A stretch of 18,936 nucleotides of DNA from positions 1 through 18,936 of the forward strand of contig JALNZG010000018.1 in assembly GCA_023229425.1 (NCBI GenBank), read 5' to 3'. A model generated the notes under the pieces. It was not told the origin of the DNA and searched no databases. It saw only the letters and a program-made list of their open reading frames with translations. Every line of letters starts with the position of its first letter. Position 1 is the first letter of the stretch. Of the stretch, positions 1 to 7,535 are shown piece by piece. This stretch comes from Ignavibacteriaceae bacterium. Its GTDB lineage: Bacteria > Bacteroidota > Ignavibacteria > Ignavibacteriales > Ignavibacteriaceae. The position numbers and the translations under genes are program-made.

Positions 1-52
1 ATCCTTCAAACTTCGTAATACATAAACATGAAACATTTTCTATTCCTTTTAA

Positions 53-89
53 AAACTAAAAAACTCGAAATCTTCGAGTTTTTTAGTTT
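53..89 (-). terminator. Intrinsic terminator after tRNA-Cys
   Basis: A perfect 17-bp inverted repeat (53-69 with 73-89, loop ATC) lies immediately downstream of the tRNA-Cys 3' end on the minus strand. The outer stem is A/T runs, so both strands give a U-rich tail and it could also stop transcription entering from the left. Confidence 0.8.
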
Positions 90-90
90 G

Positions 91-164
91 AGGCGCCGGT
101 CGGATTCGAACCGACGAATAAAGGTTTTGCAGACCTTCCCCTTAGACCGCTTGGGTACAGCGCC
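91..164 (-). tRNA. tRNA-Cys (GCA)
   Basis: The minus strand folds as a 74-nt cloverleaf: acceptor GGCGCTG pairs with CGGCGCC (one G-U pair), the T-arm is GTCGG-TTCGAAT-CCGAC, and the anticodon arm AAGGT-CTGCAAA-ACCTT gives anticodon GCA. The discriminator base is U, as is usual for Cys. CCA is not encoded. It lies about 58 bp downstream of tRNA-Gly on the same strand. Confidence 0.95.
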
Positions 165-185
165 AATATTTCAATTTGTTTACTG

Positions 186-214
186 AAAAAAATAAAATCC
201 ACATTCGTGGATTT
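186..214 (-). terminator. Intrinsic terminator after tRNA-Gly
   Basis: Stem AAATCCAC/GTGGATTT (195-202 with 207-214, 4-nt loop) is followed on the minus strand by a U-rich run (186-195). It sits just 3' of tRNA-Gly, so the two tRNAs may be separate transcripts, although no clear promoter for tRNA-Cys was seen in the gap. Confidence 0.75.
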
Positions 215-221
215 GCTTTTG

Positions 222-294
<73 letters not shown>

Positions 295-316
295 AAAAAG
301 TTTCAAAAGAACTTTC

Positions 317-347
317 TAAATATAGAAGAATACGAAAATTATTCCAA
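317..347 (-). promoter_or_regulatory. Promoter-like site for tRNA-Gly
   Basis: On the minus strand TTG (347-345), exactly 20 nt, then TATATTTA (324-317), ending 22 bp before the tRNA 5' end. This resembles the Bacteroidota vegetative consensus TTTG/TAnnTTTG. The same pair of boxes with the same spacing occurs upstream of the pilin-like operon (2894-2924), which supports it. Confidence 0.5.
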
Positions 348-363
348 ATCTGATTGCAGAAAA

Positions 364-1761
364 TTACTCATACCAACCAATTATACTTAACCTTGATTTC
401 CCAAAGCCATAATTTTCCTCTGCTGAACCTGAGCTAACTACGTCAAGCGCTTGATTTATAGCTTCTTTCGAATATTTTATTGAACCATTTCCATTTCCTA
501 AAGAATTTCCTTCGGATGGAGAAGCACTTAACCCAATTACCGCGCCAATGATGGAAGTATGAACATGAATTATATCGTCGGCAATAATTATTCCTTTAAA
601 TGTGCCTGAATTCAAATTCTTCATTATTGCATTTCCGGCAGTATTATGAACGATAAGAATTCCTGTTCCCGAAATATTCATTGATTGCCAGGTCCCGCCG
701 CTTGATAATTCAACATAAGTAACACCAGCTAGTGGAGAGGTTAAACTTGATGGATTAGTAACATACTGACTACCGTCTGCATGGCTTATTGCAATATTTT
801 TTAAAGTTCCTTCAGAAAAGCCGGCAGAAGAACCTCCAAGTACTTTGTCAGGTGTATCAGGAAAACTTCCCGAAGGATAAGTCCCTGAGGATTTTTTTGC
901 GTTAGCGTTTGCAGGGTGAGATGGGGCATAATCAGTACCGCTATAGGTTCCGCCAATATCAGAGCTGCCACTTTGGTTTATAGTAGAAGTTGTCCAAATA
1001 CCATAAGTTCCACTTCCCGAAATAAGAGCGCCATTTAAATCATGGTTTCTTCCGTCAATAGTCATATTTCCACTTGTAGCAACAGCGTTTCTGGTTGAAA
1101 TGCCTGCTTGAACTGCGGTAGGTATTGTGGTTGATGCTGGTGAGTTAATAGCAACATATGTAGTTAGAGTTTTTGTGCTGTTTGAAAGAGTTGCTGAGAC
1201 GACAATTTGCAAGGTATCGGTGCCATCGGAATCATCATCACTATCATGGTCATCTTCTCCGTCGTCATCACCTTCATGGTCATCTTCTCCTCCGTCGTCA
1301 TCACCTCCATGATCATCATCGGAATCAAAAGAACTATTAAAAAAAGTAAAAGCTCCTAAAAGACTAGCGGAATAAAGCCTGTTGTTTTGAGAGAAAGTAG
1401 AAGAGTTAAAATTTGCAGAATGATCGTCTCCGTGATCATCTCCACCGTCATCGTCTCCGTGTTCACCGTCATGATCATCGTTTGAACTATTCCCGATCGA
1501 ACTAACAGAAGTAACTTGATAAGTAACCGTTCCCCCCATAAATGTTGTTGTAACCGGTGTTTCAATTCTCAATGACGTGCTATCTGCAATTCTTGAGAGT
1601 AGGACGCTCGTCATACTATTGCAAATATTTCTTACCTTAGCATCGCTCATATAATGAATTGATTGTGTTCCGGCAGAATCAACATTTCTGTTTGCATTTA
1701 GCAGCGCTACAGATAAAATTATGAAGGTTCCCATTACATAAATTATTACACTTCTTCCCAT
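364..1761 (-). CDS. PilX-like membrane-anchored protein with Asp/His-rich inserts
   Basis: A 465-aa protein. Residues about 5-22 form one hydrophobic segment right at the N terminus with only a Gly-Arg-Ser before it, followed by an NANRNVDSAG-like stretch and a helix, which is the architecture of a minor pilin (PilX-like) without a cleavable prepilin leader. Residues 95-114 and 146-182 are almost pure Asp/Gly/His/Glu, suggesting cation binding. Residues about 215-430 are Gly/Ser/Thr/Asn-rich with short alternating hydrophobic strands, consistent with a beta-rich extracellular domain. It is the last gene of a three-gene operon, 8 bp after its neighbour, with a GAGGT ribosome-binding site upstream of the ATG. 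Membrane anchoring and the pilin analogy are inferred; the exact function is unknown. Confidence 0.6.
   Translation of the reverse strand: MGRSVIIYVMGTFIILSVALLNANRNVDSAGTQSIHYMSDAKVRNICNSMTSVLLSRIADSTSLRIETPVTTTFMGGTVTYQVTSVSSIGNSSNDDHDGEHGDDDGGDDHGDDHSANFNSSTFSQNNRLYSASLLGAFTFFNSSFDSDDDHGGDDDGGEDDHEGDDDGEDDHDSDDDSDGTDTLQIVVSATLSNSTKTLTTYVAINSPASTTIPTAVQAGISTRNAVATSGNMTIDGRNHDLNGALISGSGTYGIWTTSTINQSGSSDIGGTYSGTDYAPSHPANANAKKSSGTYPSGSFPDTPDKVLGGSSAGFSEGTLKNIAISHADGSQYVTNPSSLTSPLAGVTYVELSSGGTWQSMNISGTGILIVHNTAGNAIMKNLNSGTFKGIIIADDIIHVHTSIIGAVIGLSASPSEGNSLGNGNGSIKYSKEAINQALDVVSSGSAEENYGFGKSRLSIIGWYE
1216..1326 (-). repeat. Short tandem repeat coding Asp/Gly/His tract
   Basis: Within the PilX-like gene a unit beginning CATGGTCATCTTCTCC on the plus strand recurs at 1245 and 1275, with a degenerate third start at 1308, giving a period of 30 then 33 bp. 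Both periods keep frame. It encodes residues about 146-182 (patterns such as DDHEGDDDGEDDHDSDDD). A second, shorter tract of the same character codes residues 95-114 (1420-1479). In-frame slippage could vary its length between strains. Confidence 0.7.
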
Positions 1762-1769
1762 AGTAACCT

Positions 1770-2348
1770 CTAGTTTAAATTTCTTGGGTTAATAAATTTT
1801 TTCCATTGGACGCGCTGATATTTTCCGTCAACGGGATACGGCGTTTCAAAAACATAATTAATACCGATCTTTTTAATCCTATTTCTTGTGGACTGACTAC
1901 TACTTAAAGCAGAATATTGCAATTGGTTTCCGATAGAATCGAAATACGAAATTTGCATTGAATATGCCGTTCCGATTAGATCTGTGTTTCCTGTTCCAAT
2001 CCTTCTGTAAACCGGTCGGTCATTCGGATTAGTTGTTCCGGCAAGTGCTGTTGTTGCTCCCATAGTGTAATAAACCTGTTCGGCAGTAGTATCGTTATCA
2101 ATATCGGCGTAGAACTGGATAGCAACGGAATCAGCTGAAGTAATAATGTTTGCTGTAGAAGTCTGATAACCAATTTTGTAAATATCATTTTCAAAAATAT
2201 TTGCAAAATTAACAACTTCGGTTTGAGAAATTGAACTGAAGAAATTTTCCCTTTGCGAGGTAGTGATCTGAAAATTTAAATTCATAACTACCAAAATTAT
2301 GGTTGCACCGGTAATAAAAGAACCAAGTATATCTAGTATCTGACTCAT
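1770..2348 (-). CDS. Pilin-like membrane protein (PilW-like architecture)
   Basis: A 192-aa protein with one hydrophobic N-terminal segment (about residues 8-24) and an extracytoplasmic remainder. After the membrane segment comes a helical stretch rich in Asn/Ser/Gln, then a beta-rich region ending with basic residues (KKIGINYVFETPYP). Length and layout resemble a minor pilin of the PilW type, but the usual Gly-Phe prepilin cleavage site with Glu at +5 is absent, so processing by PilD is doubtful. It starts 1 bp after the upstream gene's stop codon, so translation is probably coupled. No confident family assignment can be made from the sequence alone. Confidence 0.55.
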   Translation of the reverse strand: MSQILDILGSFITGATIILVVMNLNFQITTSQRENFFSSISQTEVVNFANIFENDIYKIGYQTSTANIITSADSVAIQFYADIDNDTTAEQVYYTMGATTALAGTTNPNDRPVYRRIGTGNTDLIGTAYSMQISYFDSIGNQLQYSALSSSQSTRNRIKKIGINYVFETPYPVDGKYQRVQWKKFINPRNLN

Positions 2349-2349
2349 A

Positions 2350-2826
2350 TTAGTAACTTATAATTCTTGAAAGAGTTAAAGAATGTACTAAAAAAGGATT
2401 AGTAACCGTAACATCAATTTTTTTTAGAAAAGTTGGTGTGCCTGATACAGTTTCAGGAGAATATTTCTGGACATAATTTACGGCGACTGTTAATGAAAAT
2501 TCTCCGAATTGCTGAAAAGTATCTACCTCAGTATAGTTTTTATAATCATCAACATCATCAAACTGTATTGCTACCGTTTCGCCGGTATCGGGTCCTAACG
2601 TTCCGTTTGCAGTTAATTCGCTTGCAGAGGAAACACTGGCTGAAACTGTTCTTTCATCAAATGCTTTGGTCTGAATCCCTTCAATTAAAGACTGAGCAGA
2701 TGCTGTTGCGTCAATTAAAGCTATGTTAAAGTAATTGTTGGCATTAACATTCTGTGTTGATCTGTTAAATGTTAAAACTAAGCTGCCCAAAATTATTAAA
2801 GCGCCAATAATTAATAGTTGCTGCAT
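2350..2826 (-). CDS. Small pilin-like membrane protein, first gene of operon
   Basis: A 158-aa protein that begins MQQLLIIGALIILGSLVLTF, a hydrophobic N-terminal anchor with almost no preceding leader. It is followed by a polar Asn/Thr-rich linker, a helix (about residues 33-60) and a beta-rich domain (about 85-155) with acidic patches such as FDDVDDYKNYTEVD. The layout (N-terminal helix in the membrane, globular C-terminal domain) matches its two downstream neighbours and type IV pilin-like proteins in general, but no canonical prepilin peptidase site is visible. It is the first gene of the three-gene operon, with a promoter-like site about 70 bp upstream. Function unknown; a role in a cell-surface filament or adhesion complex is inference. 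Confidence 0.55.
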   Translation of the reverse strand: MQQLLIIGALIILGSLVLTFNRSTQNVNANNYFNIALIDATASAQSLIEGIQTKAFDERTVSASVSSASELTANGTLGPDTGETVAIQFDDVDDYKNYTEVDTFQQFGEFSLTVAVNYVQKYSPETVSGTPTFLKKIDVTVTNPFLVHSLTLSRIISY

Positions 2827-2893
2827 AAAAAACCTTAATTAATAACTTATTCGAAATAAAAAAAATGAATAATTGATATATACTAACTAGTGG

Positions 2894-2924
2894 TAAATAT
2901 AGAAAATAATATTGTGCAAATCAA
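2894..2924 (-). promoter_or_regulatory. Promoter-like site for the pilin-like operon
   Basis: On the minus strand TTG (2924-2922), 20 nt, then TATATTTA (2901-2894), about 68 bp before the first start codon. Box sequences and spacing are identical to those upstream of tRNA-Gly. Confidence 0.45.
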
Positions 2925-2961
2925 GCGTAATTGTATTAAACAGTTCTGTATGTGATAAAGG

Positions 2962-3480
2962 TCATTTCCTGGCGCCATGTACAAAGCCACGATAGGGTAA
3001 CGAGGTCTGTACGGTTATAAATGCTTCTTCATCAATTGATTCGACAAGTTTGATAGTCTGTTTTCGTAATTTTCTCGGAACAACACAAACAATTATTGCA
3101 ACACCACCGGTACCTCCTTCACCGGGAATAATTGTTGCCCCAATTTTTGATCTTCGCAAAGCAAAGACTATTTTGTCTGTAAGGAACCTGGAAATGATCG
3201 TTACTTGTAAGTAACCGAGTCCAACTTTTTGTTCAAGTGTAATTCCAAGAACATTACCCAAACTAAACCCGACAGCGTATCCGAACAAATTGCCAACATT
3301 ATCTAAATGTTGAAAAATGATCCTAATCGCAAAAACCCAAATCAGTACTTCAAAAAATCCAGCTAAACCGGCTAGATATCTTCTCCCTTGCACAACTAAT
3401 ATTGTACGAAAAGTTCCGATTGTAACATCGCATATACGCATCACCATAATTATTATGGGACCTAAAGCGCCGTCAAGCAT
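2962..3480 (-). CDS. UPF0316 membrane protein (DUF5698-DUF2179)
   Basis: A 172-aa protein of the UPF0316 family (related to B. subtilis YebE). The N-terminal half (DUF5698) has three hydrophobic segments at about residues 5-20, 36-58 and 64-82, with family-type motifs TFRTILVVQGRR, GFFEVLIWV and YAVGFSLGNVLG. The C-terminal half, about residues 90-172, is a DUF2179-type cytoplasmic domain (GEGGTGGVAIIVCVVPRKL, then IDEEAFITVQ). DUF2179 is often found on predicted membrane transporters and regulators; its ligand is not established. A strong ribosome-binding site, AAAGGAGT, precedes the ATG. It is divergent from pcm, with 92 bp between them that must hold both promoters. Confidence 0.85.
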   Translation of the reverse strand: MLDGALGPIIIMVMRICDVTIGTFRTILVVQGRRYLAGLAGFFEVLIWVFAIRIIFQHLDNVGNLFGYAVGFSLGNVLGITLEQKVGLGYLQVTIISRFLTDKIVFALRRSKIGATIIPGEGGTGGVAIIVCVVPRKLRKQTIKLVESIDEEAFITVQTSLPYRGFVHGARK

Positions 3481-3572
3481 TAATCTTACTCCTTTAAATT
3501 CTCTTTATATAGAAAAATAGAAATAAATTAGTGAAATATCTATATTTTAATTAATCATTATAAAAAATATTT

Positions 3573-4208
3573 ATGTTTGAATCAGAACGAAAAGAATTAG
3601 TTGAAAAATTAAAAGAGCGAAAAATTAGCGATAATCTTGTGTTGGATGCATTTATTCGTGTTGAGCGACATTTATTTCTGCCAAAGGCGCTAGAATCCCA
3701 TGCTTATCGTGATGTGGCTTTACCGATTGGTTTTGGACAAACTATCTCTCAACCATTTACCGTTGCTTTTATGACGCAGGAACTAAAACTGGAAAAAGGA
3801 GCAAAAGTTTTAGAAATTGGAACGGGCTCCGGTTATCAAGCTGCTATTTTAGTTGAAATGGGGATGAGAGTTTTTAGTATTGAAAGGCAGTATGATATCT
3901 ATGCACGAACGAGGGAATTTTTTGATCAAAAACATATCCAAGCTTTGCTAAAATTAGGTGATGGGACAATTGGATGGGAAGAATTTGCACCTTTTGACGG
4001 AATTATTGTTACTGCCGGCTCTCCATCAATCCCTACCTCCTTAAAAAAGCAATTAGCTGTTGGAAAGAAATTGGTTATTCCTGTCGGTGATAAAAATTCG
4101 CAGATTTTAACAATTATTACTAAAGTGGATGAAAGTAGTTTTATTCAAAAAGAAATTCCTTCATTTACTTTTGTACCTCTAATAGGACGGGAAGGGTGGG
4201 AAAGTTAA
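3573..4208 (+). CDS. pcm: Protein-L-isoaspartate O-methyltransferase
   Basis: A 211-aa SAM-dependent enzyme that methylates isoaspartyl residues in damaged proteins and so starts their repair. The family signatures are present: GFGQTISQPFTVAFM (about residues 53-67), SAM motif I VLEIGTGSGYQAA (about 79-91), the FDGIIVTAG motif (about 140-148) and the C-terminal FVPLIGREGW. Length is normal for bacterial Pcm (about 210 aa). It is the first gene of the plus-strand run; its last 13 bp overlap miaA. No Shine-Dalgarno is visible before the ATG (the leader is A/T-rich), which is common in Bacteroidota-type genes. Confidence 0.95.
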   Translation: MFESERKELVEKLKERKISDNLVLDAFIRVERHLFLPKALESHAYRDVALPIGFGQTISQPFTVAFMTQELKLEKGAKVLEIGTGSGYQAAILVEMGMRVFSIERQYDIYARTREFFDQKHIQALLKLGDGTIGWEEFAPFDGIIVTAGSPSIPTSLKKQLAVGKKLVIPVGDKNSQILTIITKVDESSFIQKEIPSFTFVPLIGREGWES

Positions 4209-5125
4209 TAGTTGTTATTGTTGGTCCTACTTGCTCCGGTAAATCAAACCTATCGTTAAATCTTGCAAAGGAATTAAACACTGAAATTATTTCATCAGAC
4301 AGCCGACAGATTTACAAAGATATTGATATAGGAACGGCAAAGCCTTCAAAGTCCGAGCTGGAAGAAGTCCCACATTCATTTATAGACTTATTAGAATTAG
4401 ATGAAAATTTTGATGTGAGCTCATACGAGAAACAAGCTTGGATGAAAATAGATAACCTTATAAATAACAAAGTGATACCGATCGTTACCGGCGGTTCTGG
4501 ATTGTATATTAGAGCTCTGATTGATGGAATAGTTGACATTGAAACAGACGATGAAATCAGAAAAGAATTATTTGCTCAAAAAGGTATATATGGGAATGAA
4601 TATCTCTACAAGATGTTAACGGACATCGATCCTGAATCCGCAAAAACCATGCTCCCGCAAAATTGGAAAAGGGTAATCAGAGCTTTGGAAGTTTTTCAAA
4701 TAACCGGAAAATCCATCACTGATTTTCATACTAATCAAAACCGGAATAAAATGGGGTACAATTTTCTTCAATTTGGATTAAACTGGAAAAGAGAAATCCT
4801 TTATAAAAGAATTGAGACGCGTGTTGATGGAATGATAAATAATGGTCTGGTCGAAGAAGTGAAGTCAATTTTGGCTAAGGGATATAGTGAAACGTTAAAT
4901 TCATTAAATTCAGTTGGGTATAAAGAAATTATTGCTTTCTTAAAAAATGAAGTTTCACTCGAGACCGCTGTTTCCTTGATAAAAAGAAATACGAGGAGAT
5001 ATGCAAAAAGACAACTCACCTGGTTTCGAAAAGATGAGCGGATTCATTGGTTCAATATTGAAAATGAGTTAGATTTGTTTAAGATTAAAAACGAAATTCT
5101 CAACAAAATTAATTCTGAGTTATGA
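4196..5125 (+). CDS. miaA: tRNA dimethylallyltransferase
   Basis: A 309-aa enzyme that transfers a dimethylallyl group to N6 of A37 in tRNAs reading codons that start with U. Visible motifs: P-loop GPTCSGKS (about residues 10-17), SSDSRQIYKDIDIGTAKPS, GGSGLYIRALIDG (about 99-111), and RRYAKRQLTWFRKD near the C terminus, all diagnostic of MiaA. The length is typical. The start is GTG at 4196, since the next in-frame ATG would remove the P-loop; the start lies inside the end of pcm with purine-rich GGACGGGAAGG just upstream. The stop codon overlaps the next gene's ATG (ATGA). The tRNA-Cys and tRNA-Leu(CAA) in this window have A37-type loops of the kind MiaA recognises. Confidence 0.96.
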   Translation: MGKLIVVIVGPTCSGKSNLSLNLAKELNTEIISSDSRQIYKDIDIGTAKPSKSELEEVPHSFIDLLELDENFDVSSYEKQAWMKIDNLINNKVIPIVTGGSGLYIRALIDGIVDIETDDEIRKELFAQKGIYGNEYLYKMLTDIDPESAKTMLPQNWKRVIRALEVFQITGKSITDFHTNQNRNKMGYNFLQFGLNWKREILYKRIETRVDGMINNGLVEEVKSILAKGYSETLNSLNSVGYKEIIAFLKNEVSLETAVSLIKRNTRRYAKRQLTWFRKDERIHWFNIENELDLFKIKNEILNKINSEL

Positions 5126-6489
5126 AAGATAAAATAAGAATTGCATCGGGGCAGGGTTTTTGGGGTGATCTTATTGAGGCTCCAATATATCAAGTTACAA
5201 AAGGCGAGATTGATTATCTGGTTATGGATTATCTTGCTGAGGTAACTATGTCAATCCTTCAGAAGCAAAAAAACAAAAATCCGGAACTTGGTTATGCTAA
5301 AGATATTCCCGAATTGATGAAAAGGATTCTCCCTATTTGCAAAGAAAAAAATATTAAAATTATAACCAATGGTGGAGGCGTTAATCCAATCTCTTGTGGA
5401 AAAGCAGTTCTTAAAATTGCCGAATTACTTGGAATTAAAGGCTTAAAGATAGGTATCGTTCTTGGTGATGATATTAGAGAGGAAATTGATGAAATATTAA
5501 CCAGCGGTTCTGAACTAAAAAATATGGAAACCGGTGAATCAATCGTTACTGTAAAAGACAAATTGTTGAGCGCAAATGTTTACTTTGGCGCTTTTCCAAT
5601 TGTTGAAGCTTTGCAGAATGGCGCTGATGTTGTCATTACCGGAAGAACAACCGATACTGGACTTACGTTAGCCCCTATGATTTACGAATTCGGTTGGAAA
5701 TCTAACGAATATGATCTCCTTTCTGCCGGGACAATTGCCGGGCATATTTTGGAATGTGGTGCACAGTCAACGGGAGGAAACTTTTTAGGTGATTGGGAAT
5801 CAATTCCTAATTTTGCAGAAATCGGTTTTCCAATTTGTGAAGCCTTTCCAAACGGTGAATTTATTATCACAAAACATGAATCTCTTGGCGGAAAAGTTAC
5901 CGTTGAAACCGTAAGTGAACAATTGCTTTACGAAATTGGAAATCCGCAAGAATATATTACTCCAGATTGTGTTGCAGATTTTACTTCAATTAAATTAAAA
6001 CAAAGCGGTGAAAACCGTGTACGCATATTTGGGATTACCGGAAAACCGGAAACAGAATTTTATAAAGTCTCATGCTCGTATGCAGATGGATTTTCGGCAT
6101 CCGGTAGTTTAACTTATTCATGGCCGAAAGCGTTAACAAAGGCAAAAGTTGCCGATCAAATCCTGAGGAAAAGATTGGAACTTTTGAATCTTTCTTTTGA
6201 TGAGATCAGAAGTGAATTTGTTGGTTATAATTCATGTCATGGACCTCTTGCAAGAGAACTTGATGAAGATTTAATTAATGAAATTCAATTGCGGGTTTCT
6301 GTTCGTTCGTACGATTATTATTCAGTTGAAAGATTCGGAAAAGAAATAGCACCGTTAATCTTAACCGGTCCACCGAGTGTTACAGGCTTTGCCGGAGGAA
6401 GACCAAAACCGAATGAAGTGGTTGCATATTGGCCTGCATTGCTCCCAAAAAAATTAGTTGAACCTAAAGTTGAAATGTTAGAAATTTAG
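5122..6489 (+). CDS. AtuA/DUF1446 family protein
   Basis: A 455-aa protein of the DUF1446 family, named for AtuA of the acyclic terpene utilisation cluster of Pseudomonas. Recognisable stretches are IRIASGQGFWGD at the start, NGGGVNPISCG (about residues 83-93), DVVITGRTTDTGLTLAP (about 170-186), ECGAQSTGGNF (about 211-221) and the Gly-rich end GFAGGRPKPNEVVAYWPALLP. AtuA itself also has a C-terminal ferredoxin-like domain; here that part is a separate gene 31 bp downstream. The biochemical role of the family is unclear. No acyl-CoA carboxylase or other terpene-degradation genes are present, so a role in terpene breakdown here is not supported. It overlaps miaA by 4 bp, implying translational coupling. 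Confidence 0.88.
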   Translation: MKDKIRIASGQGFWGDLIEAPIYQVTKGEIDYLVMDYLAEVTMSILQKQKNKNPELGYAKDIPELMKRILPICKEKNIKIITNGGGVNPISCGKAVLKIAELLGIKGLKIGIVLGDDIREEIDEILTSGSELKNMETGESIVTVKDKLLSANVYFGAFPIVEALQNGADVVITGRTTDTGLTLAPMIYEFGWKSNEYDLLSAGTIAGHILECGAQSTGGNFLGDWESIPNFAEIGFPICEAFPNGEFIITKHESLGGKVTVETVSEQLLYEIGNPQEYITPDCVADFTSIKLKQSGENRVRIFGITGKPETEFYKVSCSYADGFSASGSLTYSWPKALTKAKVADQILRKRLELLNLSFDEIRSEFVGYNSCHGPLARELDEDLINEIQLRVSVRSYDYYSVERFGKEIAPLILTGPPSVTGFAGGRPKPNEVVAYWPALLPKKLVEPKVEMLEI

Positions 6490-6520
6490 TTTCAAAGAAT
6501 AAATCAAAGAAGAAAATATT

Positions 6521-6835
6521 ATGAAAATAAAATTAATTGATATTGCACACGGCAGAAGCGGCGACAAAGGTGATGCCGCCAATGTCGGCATTATTGCTTA
6601 TGACAACAATGGGTTTGAAATTATTCAAAAATATTTAACTGCTGAAAAAGTAAAAAGACATTTCACTGGGATTTGTTTCGGTGAGGTTGAGCGGTACGAA
6701 CTTCCGAATTTAAAAGCTCTTAATTTTATTTTGCACAACACACTTGGCGGGGGCGGAACGGTTTCTCTTAAATTAGATGCTCAAGGAAAAACTCTTGCAG
6801 CTGCTTTGTTAAGAATGGAAATTGAAGTTAGTTAG
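6521..6835 (+). CDS. AtuA C-terminal-type (ferredoxin-like fold) small protein
   Basis: A 104-aa protein that matches the domain found at the C terminus of longer AtuA proteins. Characteristic features are the N-terminal IDIAHGRSGDKGDAANVGI (about residues 6-24), the middle VERYELPNLKALNFILHNTLGGGGTVSL (about 56-82, quoted as two adjoining parts: VERYELPNLKALNF and ILHNTLGGGGTVSL), and a short Gln/Gly/Lys end. It probably forms a complex with the AtuA-like protein encoded immediately upstream, since the two are one polypeptide in Pseudomonas. The start follows an AAGAAG purine run. Confidence 0.82.
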   Translation: MKIKLIDIAHGRSGDKGDAANVGIIAYDNNGFEIIQKYLTAEKVKRHFTGICFGEVERYELPNLKALNFILHNTLGGGGTVSLKLDAQGKTLAAALLRMEIEVS

Positions 6836-6846
6836 CATTTTTGACG

Positions 6847-7503
6847 ATGAAGACTAAAGTAAAAATTTGTTGTATTTCTAGTATTGAAGAAGCTCAAACA
6901 GCAATTAAGTTTGGAGCTTCAGCCTTGGGTTTAGTTGCAAAGATGCCATCTGGACCAGGAGTAATTAGCGATGAAGAAATAAGAAAAATTGCCAATAGCA
7001 TTCCTCCTCCAATTGCTTCATTTTTGCTTACAAGCGAAACAGATACTAGACAAATAACTCAGCATCAAAAAAGTGTCGGGACCAACACTATTCAAATTGT
7101 TGATGAGTTGAAAAGCGGCAGTTATGAAGAAATAAGTTTAGCTTTACCTGGAATTAAAATAGTTCAAGTAATTCATGTTAACGGAAATGAATCAATTGAA
7201 CTTGCAATATCAATTTCTAAACATGTTGATGCAATTCTTCTTGATTCCGGAAATCCTAATCTGCAAATAAAAGAACTTGGCGGAACCGGAAGGCAACATG
7301 ATTGGAACATAAGCAAAAAAATTCGTGACTCGGTATCCATCCCAATATTTCTTGCTGGTGGTTTAAATGCAGAAAATGTTAAACAAGCCATACAAACTGT
7401 TAAACCGTTTGGTGTTGATGTTTGCAGCGGTGTGAGAACAAATGGGAAACTTGATCCAATAAAACTTGAGAGATTTTTCCACGCTGTTCACAGTTCTAAT
7501 TAA
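6847..7503 (+). CDS. Divergent phosphoribosylanthranilate isomerase (TrpF)-like protein
   Basis: A 218-aa TIM-barrel protein resembling TrpF, which isomerises phosphoribosylanthranilate in tryptophan synthesis. The C-terminal phosphate-binding half is well kept: LGGTGRQHDW, then IFLAGGLNAENV, then FGVDVCSGVRTNGKLDP. The N-terminal half departs from the canonical pattern. KICG(I/L) reads KICCIS, so the catalytic Cys is present but the next Gly is replaced. The usual FxxxSPR segment reads VAKMPSGPG, and QLHGDE reads QIVDEL. The general-acid Asp (in LLDSG) is present. There are no other trp genes nearby. It may be a paralogue acting on a different phosphorylated substrate. The ATG at 6847 is preferred over the upstream TTG at 6841; no ribosome-binding site is visible. 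prfB follows after 32 bp. Confidence 0.75.
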   Translation: MKTKVKICCISSIEEAQTAIKFGASALGLVAKMPSGPGVISDEEIRKIANSIPPPIASFLLTSETDTRQITQHQKSVGTNTIQIVDELKSGSYEEISLALPGIKIVQVIHVNGNESIELAISISKHVDAILLDSGNPNLQIKELGGTGRQHDWNISKKIRDSVSIPIFLAGGLNAENVKQAIQTVKPFGVDVCSGVRTNGKLDPIKLERFFHAVHSSN

Positions 7504-7535
7504 TTTTTATAAGATCGATTAAAGGATATAAAAAT

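Noticed and set aside
1127..1312. Plus-strand frame coding a Ser/Pro/Trp-rich peptide
   Set aside because: It is the antisense of the Asp/His-rich repeats; the low-complexity product is what the complement of GAT/GAC codons gives.
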